From: Bacilli bacterium
GTDB lineage: Bacteria > Bacillota_I > Bacilli_A > RFN20 > CAG-288
NCBI GenBank assembly: GCA_900763245.1
Contig: CAAFJQ010000056.1
Coordinates: 1 to 20,844 of the forward strand
DNA length: 20,844 nt
Direction of reading: 5' to 3'
Positions 9,565-16,009 of the stretch are shown piece by piece (the stretch's first letter is position 1; the number at the start of each line of letters is the position of its first letter). Under the pieces are notes generated by a model. That model was not told where the DNA came from, did no database searches, and was given only the letters and a program-made list of their open reading frames with translations. The position numbers were made by a program, and so were the translations under genes.

Positions 9565-9775
9565 AATTGACAAGTGGATTTTCATACTAAAATAGAGTCA
9601 GAATTCGAGTAAAATCATTGTTTTAATGTTTGTTTGACTTTTTATAGACTTTATAAAGGACCATTTTCGTGGACATTTGTTGTTGAAATTTTCCTAGAAA
9701 AATCGGACTTTTTAACATCAAATGTTATTTTGACTTCATTTTTGTGACTGTGCTTTCAATTTCTTCAAAAAACTA
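9565..9775. other. AT-rich intergenic region without a supported gene
   Basis: There is no ORF with a ribosome site on either strand. It contains a 6-bp inverted repeat TAACAT-CAA-ATGTTA (9713-9727) and two copies of GACTTTTTA (9636-9644, 9706-9714), 70 nt apart. No clear terminator follows the ligase-like gene. A TTGACA at 9567-9572 has only a poor TAAAAT 15 nt later. Confidence 0.5.
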
Positions 9776-9804
9776 TTGACAATCATGATTCAACTTAGTA
9801 TATT
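9776..9804 (+). promoter_or_regulatory. Strong sigma-A type promoter of the candidate small RNA
   Basis: TTGACA (9776-9781), a 17-nt spacer and TATATT (9799-9804) form a near-consensus housekeeping promoter, the best in the window. The spacer begins with AATCATGATT, which together with the last base of the -35 gives a perfect 10-bp palindrome (9781-9790) that could serve as an operator. Start of transcription is expected at about 9809-9811. Confidence 0.75.
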
Positions 9805-9808
9805 GTTA

Positions 9809-9915
9809 GTGTCGAAAGAAATGAATTCTTGAGACACCTGAAATTGATAATAAGTTCCAACATAAAAATTCCTTTTGCTCTCTCCGTTATACCTTCGGGT
9901 ATAGCGGAGTTTTTT
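9809..9915 (+). ncRNA. Candidate structured small RNA or regulatory leader (about 105 nt)
   Basis: Between a near-consensus promoter and a strong intrinsic terminator lies a short transcript with no ORF. It opens with a hairpin (9809-9837): GTGTC, GA, AAGAA, loop ATGAA, TTCTT, GA, GACAC. The two facing GA steps could form tandem sheared G-A pairs, making one continuous 12-step helix. An unpaired A-rich stretch (about 9838-9880) follows, then the terminator hairpin. It matches no riboswitch, T-box, SRP or 6S RNA feature that I know. It lies 37 nt upstream of the Nudix gene, which has its own -10, so it could be an independent sRNA or an attenuated leader. Function unknown. Confidence 0.5.
9882..9915 (+). 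terminator. Intrinsic terminator with UUCG loop
   Basis: CTCCGTTATACC (9882-9893) and GGTATAGCGGAG (9898-9909) form a 12-bp stem with one G-T wobble, a TTCG tetraloop and a run of six T (9910-9915). It ends the candidate small RNA and insulates the Nudix gene from upstream transcription. Confidence 0.88.
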
Positions 9916-9923
9916 GTTATAAT
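9915..9923 (+). promoter_or_regulatory. Extended -10 promoter of the Nudix-vsr pair
   Basis: TGT plus a perfect TATAAT (9918-9923) directly follows the terminator T-run. Transcription would start near 9930, leaving a leader of about 23 nt with the AGAGG site (9940-9944) before the Nudix ATG at 9953. Confidence 0.6.
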
Positions 9924-9952
9924 AATTAGAAACACAAAAAGAGGCATAAAAT

Positions 9953-10369
9953 ATGAAACAAGAATACAGCTATGGTGCCGTTGTCTATGAGAAAAGAAAA
10001 GATTCCATCTATATCCTGATCGAATTCATGCTGCAAGGGCACATCTCTTTGCCGAAAGGTCATATCGAAGAAGGTGAAACACCCGAAGAGTGTGCATTAA
10101 GGGAAATCAAAGAAGAAACAGATCTTGACGTCAGACTTGATACCAATTTCTCCCATACCATCACTTACAAGCCAACACAGGATATCAAAAAGGATGTGAC
10201 ATTCTTCCTGGCCACCCCTATTTCCAATCATATCAAACCGCAGGAAAGTGAAGTCAATCACATCGAATGGCTCATCGAGAAAAGAGCACTTGCCGTGCTT
10301 ACGCATGAGACAGACAAACAAGTGTTAAGAGACGCCTTACGTTACATTCATCAGCATGAAGAAAACTAA
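9953..10369 (+). CDS. Nudix hydrolase, Ap4A hydrolase-like
   Basis: A 138-aa cytoplasmic Nudix protein. The Nudix box runs from Gly36 to Leu58: G36-x5-E42-x7-R50-E51-I52-x-E54-E55, with the metal-binding REIKEE helix intact. The usual Gly near the end of the box is Asp57, a mild deviation. The preceding LPKGHIEEGE and the small size resemble bis(5'-nucleosyl)-tetraphosphatases and related nucleotide-pool-cleaning enzymes, which cleave a nucleoside diphosphate linked to another moiety. The exact substrate cannot be told from sequence. An AGAGG site lies 8 nt upstream of the ATG. The 3' end overlaps the vsr-like gene by 14 nt, so the two are likely cotranslated, pairing a nucleotide-cleaning enzyme with a mismatch endonuclease. 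Confidence 0.88.
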   Translation: MKQEYSYGAVVYEKRKDSIYILIEFMLQGHISLPKGHIEEGETPEECALREIKEETDLDVRLDTNFSHTITYKPTQDIKKDVTFFLATPISNHIKPQESEVNHIEWLIEKRALAVLTHETDKQVLRDALRYIHQHEEN

Positions 10370-10787
10370 AGAAGCCGTCTTCTATAACATGTCCAGAATC
10401 AGAGGCAAGGATACCTCGATTGAGAAAATGTTAAGGAAACAGCTTTATGCATCAAACCATCGGTACAGAAAGAATGTATCCTCTCTTCCCGGTCATCCTG
10501 ATATCCTCTTATCCAAATACAGAATCTGTATCTTCTGTGACGGAGACTTCTTTCACGGATATGATCTCAACAGGATCGAATCACAGCTGAAAGAAAACAA
10601 AGACTACTGGTATCAGAAAATACTGAAAAATCAACAAAGAGACCGGAAAGCAGAAGTGAAGCTGGTTTCTTTAGGATATGTCGTGCTTCGTTTCTGGGAA
10701 CACGAAATCAAGCATCAGATGAAAGATGTCATGAATGAAATAGAAGCAGCTATTGATAGTCAGAAAGAGAAACTGAACATTGAATGA
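10356..10787 (+). CDS. vsr: Very-short-patch-repair (Vsr) type DNA mismatch endonuclease
   Basis: The 143-aa protein aligns along its length with Vsr, which nicks DNA at T:G mismatches left by deamination of 5-methylcytosine. Landmarks are MSRIRGKDTSIEK (12-24), SLPGHPDIL with the catalytic Asp at 49, the core CDGDFFHG (61-68), a KNQQRDRK basic helix and LRFWEHEI. The E. coli His64 is Asp62 here, as I recall from many Gram-positive homologs. The Trp68 that stacks into DNA is Phe66, which is less usual. The start inside the Nudix gene has no strong SD and relies on coupling; Met12 would be too short at the N-terminus compared with the family. vsr normally sits beside a cytosine-C5 methyltransferase, but none is in this window. 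Confidence 0.86.
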   Translation: MKKTKEAVFYNMSRIRGKDTSIEKMLRKQLYASNHRYRKNVSSLPGHPDILLSKYRICIFCDGDFFHGYDLNRIESQLKENKDYWYQKILKNQQRDRKAEVKLVSLGYVVLRFWEHEIKHQMKDVMNEIEAAIDSQKEKLNIE

Positions 10788-10817
10788 AGGATTGCTATTT
10801 GTTGAAGCAATCCTTTT
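10787..10817 (+). terminator. Intrinsic terminator after vsr
   Basis: AAGGATTGC (10787-10795) pairs with GCAATCCTT (10807-10815) around an 11-nt loop, followed by a T-rich tail. The stem begins on the last base of the vsr stop codon. Confidence 0.8.
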
Positions 10818-11019
10818 CTTTTCTTTGAAATTTCTTGTTTTCGGTATTTCTTTTCATCGTTTTGAATATCGTCGGAAGGAAAGAGAAAATGCAATCGGTG
10901 CAATCACCTTCATAGAAAGATAGATCTGAATCATATCTTGCCCTTGTGTCCCCTTTAAAAACACATCGGCATATGTAGGCCTTCAATAAAAAACATAGAG
11001 TCACATATATTTTTATCAT
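10795..11019 (-). CDS. Possible small Cys-containing protein (doubtful)
   Basis: A 74-aa ORF opens at 11019 in a region with no other gene. It has a hydrophobic N-terminus (about 1-16), CRC at 17-19, then YEGDCTDC and a Lys-rich tail. Its stop lies in the loop of the vsr terminator. For it: a TATAAT on this strand at 11106-11101 with an operator-like palindrome, and sensible residues such as KGDTRARYDSDLSFYEGDC. Against it: no SD at the start. A second ORF in another frame (ATG at 11035, reading MTEKWNDKNICDSMFF...) runs into it and ends at TTT TAA exactly where a +1 shift would join the two, so the true N-terminus may be that one, or the locus may be decayed. I do not recognise the family. 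Confidence 0.3.
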   Translation of the reverse strand: MIKIYVTLCFLLKAYICRCVFKGDTRARYDSDLSFYEGDCTDCIFSFLPTIFKTMKRNTENKKFQRKEKDCFNK

Positions 11020-11160
11020 TCCATTTTTCAGTCATAAATTACAAAGAACATAATAGTAATAATAACCACTATCAAATACCTTTTCTGAAATTGGTTTCAC
11101 ATTATAAACGAACCTTATTCGTTTATCGAATCATTTTCTGTGTGCTTTAGACTTTCTTAA
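10820..11160. other. Stretch between vsr terminator and cop operon terminator
   Basis: Apart from the doubtful minus-strand small ORF and its palindrome-bearing promoter, no supported gene, RNA or repeat is seen here. The part from 11036 to 11095 would be the leader of that ORF and contains only tiny reading frames. Confidence 0.5.
11101..11126 (-). promoter_or_regulatory. -10 element with 9-bp inverted-repeat operator candidate
   Basis: A perfect TATAAT on the minus strand (11106-11101) overlaps a perfect inverted repeat: ATAAACGAA (11104-11112), 5-nt spacer, TTCGTTTAT (11118-11126). The palindrome covers the space between -10 and the expected -35, where a repressor would block polymerase. 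The -35 hexamer itself is weak. It points at the doubtful small ORF ending at 10795. Confidence 0.5.
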
Positions 11161-11204
11161 GAAATGAAAATCGTCTCTCCTGGAAAAATTCCAGAAGAGA
11201 CGAT
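11161..11204 (-). terminator. Terminator of the copA-copZ-csoR operon
   Basis: ATCGTCTCT-C-CTGGAA (11170-11185) pairs with TTCCAG-A-AGAGACGAT (11189-11204), a 16-position stem with one mismatch and a 3-nt loop. On the minus strand it is followed by TTTTCATTTC. It lies 36 nt after the csoR stop. Confidence 0.85.
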
Positions 11205-11239
11205 CCATATCAATACAAACAGGAGCAAGACAAGACAGA

Positions 11240-11503
11240 CTAATTTGTCATTCTGTCCAAAGTCTTCTCAAGCTCCTTCATTTTTTCTTCTTCGTCTTCT
11301 TTGCCTTTTGCATCCATCACACAGCAGCGGATGTGATTGGCAATCACAATATTGTCGATCTTTTTCAGTGCGGATATCACAGCCAATATCTGGTTGGAGA
11401 TGTCAATGCAGTATGCATCATCATCAATCATCTTGGATATTCCTTCCAATTGGCCTTTGACGATATTCAGTCTGGACTTGATCTGTTTATGATCAGCTTT
11501 CAT
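11240..11503 (-). CDS. csoR: CsoR copper-sensing transcriptional repressor
   Basis: A small all-helical repressor that leaves the DNA when it binds Cu(I). Reading from the ATG at 11503 gives 87 aa starting MKADHKQIKSRLNIVKGQLEGI, the usual CsoR N-terminus. The Cu(I) ligands are present with exact family spacing: Cys32 (AYCIDI), then His57 25 residues later and Cys61 four further on (NHIRCC). The frame is also open 12 codons upstream from a TTG, but that start is unlikely: the chosen ATG overlaps the copZ stop by one base (TAATG), a classic coupling arrangement, and there is no closer SD. It is the last gene of the operon it presumably represses, acting through the palindrome next to copA, so it would be autoregulated. 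Confidence 0.93.
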   Translation of the reverse strand: MKADHKQIKSRLNIVKGQLEGISKMIDDDAYCIDISNQILAVISALKKIDNIVIANHIRCCVMDAKGKEDEEEKMKELEKTLDRMTN

Positions 11504-11733
11504 TAGATTTCTTTGATTCCTAAGAACTTCTTGTTGCAACTTTCTACTGCTTTTCTTGCATCCTCTTCGCTGATTCCGTTCTTGCTTTTGACAATTGCGT
11601 TGTTGTCAGTATGGGATGCCTTAACGCTCTTTACGCCCTCAATCTTGCCTAAGGCCTCTTCCATATGTCTTTCGCATCCTTCACATTTCATCCCTTCGAT
11701 CAACACTTCCTGCTTTTTAGAAAACAATGACAT
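11503..11733 (-). CDS. copZ: Copper chaperone CopZ-like (HMA domain)
   Basis: A 76-aa cytosolic protein with one heavy-metal-associated ferredoxin-like domain. GMKCEGC provides the Cu(I) pair Cys17 and Cys20, and the beta-alpha-beta pattern continues through VKSVKASHTDNNAIVKSKN and the second helix. It should hand Cu(I) to CopA and to CsoR. I chose the ATG at 11733 because AAGGAGGT stands 7-8 nt before it; the upstream ATG at 11751 has no site and would place this SD inside the gene. The SD begins right after the copA stop codon, leaving 14 nt between the genes. The short N-terminal extension MSLFSKKQ is longer than in the Bacillus protein. Confidence 0.9.
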   Translation of the reverse strand: MSLFSKKQEVLIEGMKCEGCERHMEEALGKIEGVKSVKASHTDNNAIVKSKNGISEEDARKAVESCNKKFLGIKEI

Positions 11734-11747
11734 GATAATTACCTCCT

Positions 11748-14315
11748 TCATTTATTTTCCTGTATTATACTCGCCTGATAGCCAAGGCCCCCTATTGTTT
11801 TTATAAGGGCCTGTATATCCGATGACTTATCCATTATGATGACTGCTTCTTTCTTTTCCAGTGATAAATCAGTACTGACGACATCAGGATTTAATGACAA
11901 ACCTTCTTTGATGTGTCTGACGCAGTTCTCACACATCATATCAGGAATCAACAATGTAACTTTCTTCGTATCAACAATCTTCTTCTTTATCAGTATAGAA
12001 GGAATCTCTTTTTTTGCTTTGGCTTTTCTTTTCTTGTCCAAAGAGAAGAGATTGATTCTCAGTGCATTAAGCACGACAGTAAGAGAAGAAACAGACATCA
12101 TGGCAGCACCCATCCAAGGTTTCATCTTTGCCAATCCTAAAGAAGAGAAGGCTCCGGCTGCAATCGGAATCATAATGATATTATAGATAAAGGCCCAGAA
12201 GAGATTCTCTTTGATATTGAGGAAGGTATGTCTTGATAAACGGATTGCTTTTAAAGCATCCATCAGTGAAGATTTCATCAAGATGACATCTGCAGAATCC
12301 ATAGCGATATCGCTTCCCTTTTTGATAGCGACACCAATATCAGCGTGAGTAAGAGCAGGCGCATCATTGATGCCGTCCCCTACCATCATGACTTTTCCGT
12401 GTTTTTTCAGTTCCTTGATCACTTCCGATTTTCCATCAGGAAGAACATCGCTGACAAAGGCATCGACACCGACATCGGAAGCGATTTTCTTAGCTGTTCT
12501 ATAGTTATCGCCAGTGAGCATGATCACTGAAAGTCCTTCTTCCTTCATCAAAGAAATCGCTTCTTTGCTATCTTCTTTGATGACATCTGAAACTGATATG
12601 ACACCTAATAACCGGTTCTCTTTTGCAAAGAAGAGACAGGTCTTACCTTGTTCCTGTTCATCAGCGACTTTGTCTTTTACTTCATCAAGAGCAATTCCTC
12701 TTTCACTCATCATCTTTTCATTTCCGGCAAAGCATCTCTTTCCATCAATGACACCTTCTACACCAGAACCCGGCAGTGCCTTAAAATCGGCACAATCGAT
12801 TTTCTCGACATTCTTCTCACTCATGTAAGAGGTGATTGCTTTGCTTAAAGGATGTTCAGATCCTCTTTCCAAAGAGTAAGCGATGCAAAACAGTTCATTT
12901 TCATCCGTTAAAGAGATGACATTAGAGACTTTGATTTCACCTTTTGTGATCGTACCAGTCTTATCTAAGACAACATAATCTGTTTTACCTGTTTCTTCCA
13001 TCGCAGATGCCGTTTTGAAAAGGATTCCGTTTCTTGCCGCCTTTCCATTGCCAACCATAATGGCAACAGGTGTTGCAAGCCCTAAAGCACAAGGACAGGA
13101 GATGACCAAAACAGCAATGGCACGCTCAAGAGCATAAGAGAATGTAGTGACATGAAGATTAGCAGATACAAATCCCTTGCCGAAGATCAGCCAGAAGACA
13201 AATACAATAAGAGCAATGGAGATGACAATCGGAACAAATACGCCAGCCACTCTATCAGCAATGCGGGAGATATTGGTTTTCGTTCCGCTTGCCTCTTCTA
13301 CCATTTTCACAATCTGATTTAAGGTCGTTTCATCTCCGACTTTTGTCGCTTTACAGACAAGAGTACCATTCTTATTCATCGTACCAGATGATACAACGTT
13401 TCCTTTTTCCTTATCGACAGGCAGAGATTCTCCTGTCAAAATCGATTCATCGATTGCAGATGTTCCATCGATGACAACACCATCGACAGGAACATTCTGG
13501 CCCGGTCTTACTATGAAAACATCGTCCAGTCTGACCTGATTGACAGGGATGATTTTCTCTTCTCCATCTCTTATGACACACGCTTCTTTCGGAGCCATCG
13601 CCAGTAAGGATCGTATAGCTGATGTTGTCTTTCCTTTGGAAATGGTTTCCAGTGTCTTTCCGATGCTGATCAAAGTAGGAACCATACCCGATGTCTCAAA
13701 AGAGAGGTTCATCGAATACATCATCACCTTGTTCCATTCATTATCCTTCGCATAAGATGACATGACAAACATCATTGCAAAGGAATAAATGAATGCGACA
13801 GTGCTTCCTAATGCGACGAGCGTATCCATATTCGCTCCGCCATGGATCAAGGACTTGAATCCAGAAACAAAGAAACGATAGTTCAATAGCATGATGACCA
13901 ATGAGAGAGCCATCTCTGTCAAACCGACATAGAAAGGATTCTCTCCGAATGTACCTAAAGGCCAATTCCATTCTCCCATTGTCATATAGGCCATCGAAAT
14001 ATAGAAAAGAGGAATCAGGAGAACAATAGACAGAATCAATCGAATCAACGAAGACTTTGTTTCAATATTATCCTCTTTTGGTTTTGTTTCTTTTCTTCCT
14101 TCAACAGCCAGTGATGCTCCATACCCCGCTTTCTCGACAGCTTTGATGATGTCCTCACTTGTCAGTTCATCATCATAAGTGACCGACATATCGTTCATCA
14201 TCAGATTGACGTTGCACTCCTTGACTCCTTTTAAATGGGAGACTGCTTTTTCGACATGCGTCTGACAGGATGCACATGTCATACCGGTTACATTGTATTT
14301 TTCGTTTTCTTTCAT
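11748..14315 (-). CDS. copA: Copper-exporting P1B-type ATPase (CopA)
   Basis: A membrane Cu(I) pump of 855 aa. In order: an N-terminal HMA domain with GMTCASC (Cys14, Cys17), membrane helices, the actuator TGES (294-297), the transport motif CPC (407-409), the phosphorylation site DKTGT (Asp451), the SEHPL nucleotide-binding motif, GDGINDAP, then the last two helices with YN and MxxSS typical of Cu(I) pumps. After a Lys-rich linker there is a second HMA-like domain at the C-terminus with CENC (795-798). One HMA at each end is not the standard Bacillus layout of two at the N-terminus. The ATG at 14315 has a weak SD made of the GGGGG half of the CsoR-type operator. It leads copA-copZ-csoR. Confidence 0.96.
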   Translation of the reverse strand: MKENEKYNVTGMTCASCQTHVEKAVSHLKGVKECNVNLMMNDMSVTYDDELTSEDIIKAVEKAGYGASLAVEGRKETKPKEDNIETKSSLIRLILSIVLLIPLFYISMAYMTMGEWNWPLGTFGENPFYVGLTEMALSLVIMLLNYRFFVSGFKSLIHGGANMDTLVALGSTVAFIYSFAMMFVMSSYAKDNEWNKVMMYSMNLSFETSGMVPTLISIGKTLETISKGKTTSAIRSLLAMAPKEACVIRDGEEKIIPVNQVRLDDVFIVRPGQNVPVDGVVIDGTSAIDESILTGESLPVDKEKGNVVSSGTMNKNGTLVCKATKVGDETTLNQIVKMVEEASGTKTNISRIADRVAGVFVPIVISIALIVFVFWLIFGKGFVSANLHVTTFSYALERAIAVLVISCPCALGLATPVAIMVGNGKAARNGILFKTASAMEETGKTDYVVLDKTGTITKGEIKVSNVISLTDENELFCIAYSLERGSEHPLSKAITSYMSEKNVEKIDCADFKALPGSGVEGVIDGKRCFAGNEKMMSERGIALDEVKDKVADEQEQGKTCLFFAKENRLLGVISVSDVIKEDSKEAISLMKEEGLSVIMLTGDNYRTAKKIASDVGVDAFVSDVLPDGKSEVIKELKKHGKVMMVGDGINDAPALTHADIGVAIKKGSDIAMDSADVILMKSSLMDALKAIRLSRHTFLNIKENLFWAFIYNIIMIPIAAGAFSSLGLAKMKPWMGAAMMSVSSLTVVLNALRINLFSLDKKRKAKAKKEIPSILIKKKIVDTKKVTLLIPDMMCENCVRHIKEGLSLNPDVVSTDLSLEKKEAVIIMDKSSDIQALIKTIGGLGYQASIIQENK

Positions 14316-14320
14316 GTTCT

Positions 14321-14341
14321 ATATACCCCCTAGGGGTATAT
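14321..14341. promoter_or_regulatory. CsoR-type operator in the copA leader
   Basis: A perfect 9-bp inverted repeat, ATATACCCC (14321-14329) and GGGGTATAT (14333-14341) around CTA, matches the TACCCC...GGGGTA type of site known for CsoR. It lies 5 nt from the copA start codon and covers the expected transcription start, so bound CsoR would block initiation. On the mRNA its AGGGGGT is also the only SD-like sequence. Confidence 0.85.
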
Positions 14342-14343
14342 TA

Positions 14344-14372
14344 ATCATATTACTATTTCCGAATACATTCAA
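14344..14372 (-). promoter_or_regulatory. copA operon promoter
   Basis: On the minus strand TTGAAT (14372-14367), a 17-nt spacer and TATGAT (14349-14344) form a sigma-A type promoter. The start is expected near 14337, inside the CsoR-type palindrome, with a leader of only about 22 nt. Confidence 0.7.
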
Positions 14373-14528
14373 GATATATGATTCAGTCATTTCAGATAAA
14401 TATAAAGCAAACAAAGAATGTATTGCCTTTGTTATTAGTACAACTTTCCTTTTTTAGAACGGTTGTGCTTAAAAAGGGTAATATGGAAAAGATCTTTTCA
14501 CCATTTCCAAAGCAAAAAAACGGCAACG

Positions 14529-14560
14529 AAAACAGGGAACCCCGCGGGGTTCCCTGTTTT
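14529..14560. terminator. Terminator of eno (palindromic)
   Basis: A perfect 32-nt palindrome: AAAACAGGGAACCCCG (14529-14544) followed by its exact complement ending in TTTT. It lies 17 nt after the eno stop and ends in TTTT on both strands, so it can act in either direction. No plus-strand gene approaches it. Confidence 0.85.
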
Positions 14561-14577
14561 GAATTCAGTGAATCAGA

Positions 14578-15876
14578 TTAGAACTTTCTGTTCTGGAAAG
14601 CCTTGAGACCTAAATACTGAGCTTCATCACCGAGTTCTTCCTCGATGCGGAGAAGCTGATTGTACTTAGCCATACGATCAGTTCTGGAAGCAGAACCGGT
14701 CTTGATCTGGCCAGCATTGACAGCAACAGCAAGATCAGCGATAGTGACATCTTCGGTTTCACCGGAACGATGAGAGACCATGCAGGTATAGCCATTTGTC
14801 TGAGCAAGACGGATGGCATCCAAAGTTTCAGTCAAAGTACCGATCTGGTTGACCTTGATCAAAACAGAGTTGGCAACATGATTGATGATACCCTTCTTGA
14901 CGAATTCAGGATTGGTGACAAAGAGGTCATCACCGACAAGCTGAATCTTTCCACCGAGTCTCTTGGTGAGTTCTGCCCATCCTTCCCAATCGGATTCGGC
15001 AAGGCCGTCTTCGATGGTGATGATGGCAGGATAATCCTTGACGAGTTTCTCCATGTACTGGATCATCTCTTCAGTGGTCTTGACACCTTCGCCGGACTTC
15101 TTGAGGTTATAGACACCATTTCCTTCATAGAATTCGGAAGAAGCAACGTCCATACCTAAGAAGATCTGTTCGCCGAGCTTGTAGCCAGCGTTAGCAACAG
15201 CTTCAGCAATCAAAGATAACGGTTCTTCGTTTCCGTTCTTGCAGGAAGGAGCAAAGCCGCCTTCATCGCCGACACCGGTCTCATAACCATGAGACTTGAC
15301 GACTTTCTGAAGAGCGTGGAAGCATTCGACACCAGATCTTAAAGCTTCATGATAGGTTTCGAATCCTGCAGGGATGATGAAGAATTCCTGGAAGTCAACT
15401 GTGGACTGTGCATGAGCACCGCCGTTGATGACGTTCATGCAAGGTGTAGGAATGACCTTGGCATTGGTTCCGCCGATATAACGATATAAAGGCATATTAA
15501 GAGAATCAGCAGCAGCGTGGGCAACAGCAAGAGAGACACCAAGGATAGCATTGGCACCAAGGTTCTTCTTGAAAGGTGTGCCATCGAGCTTAAGCATGGT
15601 TTCATCAACCAAGACCTGATTGTAGGCGTCTAAGCCGATAACTGCGGGACCGATCTTGGTGTTGACATTTTCAACAGCCTTAAGGGTTCCCTTTCCGCAA
15701 TATCTTGTCTTATCTCCATCTCTGAGTTCAAGAGCTTCGCTTTCGCCAGTGGATGCACCGCTAGGAACAATAGCTCTTCCCTTGGTTCCATCGTCGAGTA
15801 AAACTTCGACTTCAACAGTCGGATTACCACGGGAATCAAGAACTTCACGACCATGTACATTAACAATCTTAGCCAT
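14578..15876 (-). CDS. eno: Enolase
   Basis: Interconverts 2-phosphoglycerate and phosphoenolpyruvate in glycolysis; cytoplasmic and Mg-dependent. The 432-aa length is standard. Visible landmarks are VLDSRGNPTVEVEV, the mobile loop SGASTGE, NGGAHA with the active-site His, GDEGGFAP with the catalytic Glu, LIKVNQIGT with the catalytic Lys, and SHRSGETEDVTIADLAVA near the C-terminus. An AAAGGAG site precedes the ATG. It stands alone here, between its own promoter and a strong terminator, not in a glycolytic cluster, and is divergent from the two-component operon. Nothing looks abnormal. Confidence 0.98.
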   Translation of the reverse strand: MAKIVNVHGREVLDSRGNPTVEVEVLLDDGTKGRAIVPSGASTGESEALELRDGDKTRYCGKGTLKAVENVNTKIGPAVIGLDAYNQVLVDETMLKLDGTPFKKNLGANAILGVSLAVAHAAADSLNMPLYRYIGGTNAKVIPTPCMNVINGGAHAQSTVDFQEFFIIPAGFETYHEALRSGVECFHALQKVVKSHGYETGVGDEGGFAPSCKNGNEEPLSLIAEAVANAGYKLGEQIFLGMDVASSEFYEGNGVYNLKKSGEGVKTTEEMIQYMEKLVKDYPAIITIEDGLAESDWEGWAELTKRLGGKIQLVGDDLFVTNPEFVKKGIINHVANSVLIKVNQIGTLTETLDAIRLAQTNGYTCMVSHRSGETEDVTIADLAVAVNAGQIKTGSASRTDRMAKYNQLLRIEEELGDEAQYLGLKAFQNRKF

Positions 15877-15910
15877 TATATAAATCTCCTTTATTATTCT
15901 GACCTAGACT

Positions 15911-15939
15911 ATTCTATCAAAAATGATTTCTTTTGTTAA
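15911..15939 (-). promoter_or_regulatory. eno promoter
   Basis: On the minus strand TTAACA (15939-15934), a 17-nt spacer ending in TGA, and TAGAAT (15916-15911) form a good promoter with an extended -10. The leader to the eno ATG is about 30 nt. Confidence 0.7.
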
Positions 15940-16009
15940 CAATAGTTTTTCGCACAATCGTCAGTGATGTTTTTATAATTGCATATATTTACAAGTAATG
16001 AGACTTTTG

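Noticed and set aside
9567..9593. TTGACA with TAAAAT after the ligase-like gene
   Set aside because: A 15-nt spacer and no gene or terminator-bounded unit directly downstream.
11503..11539. Longer csoR with 12 extra residues
   Set aside because: It would need a TTG start without SD; the ATG overlapping the copZ stop gives the family-typical N-terminus.
14378..14581. Plus-strand ORF of 67 codons between copA and eno
   Set aside because: No SD, runs through the copA promoter side and the eno terminator palindrome, composition not protein-like.
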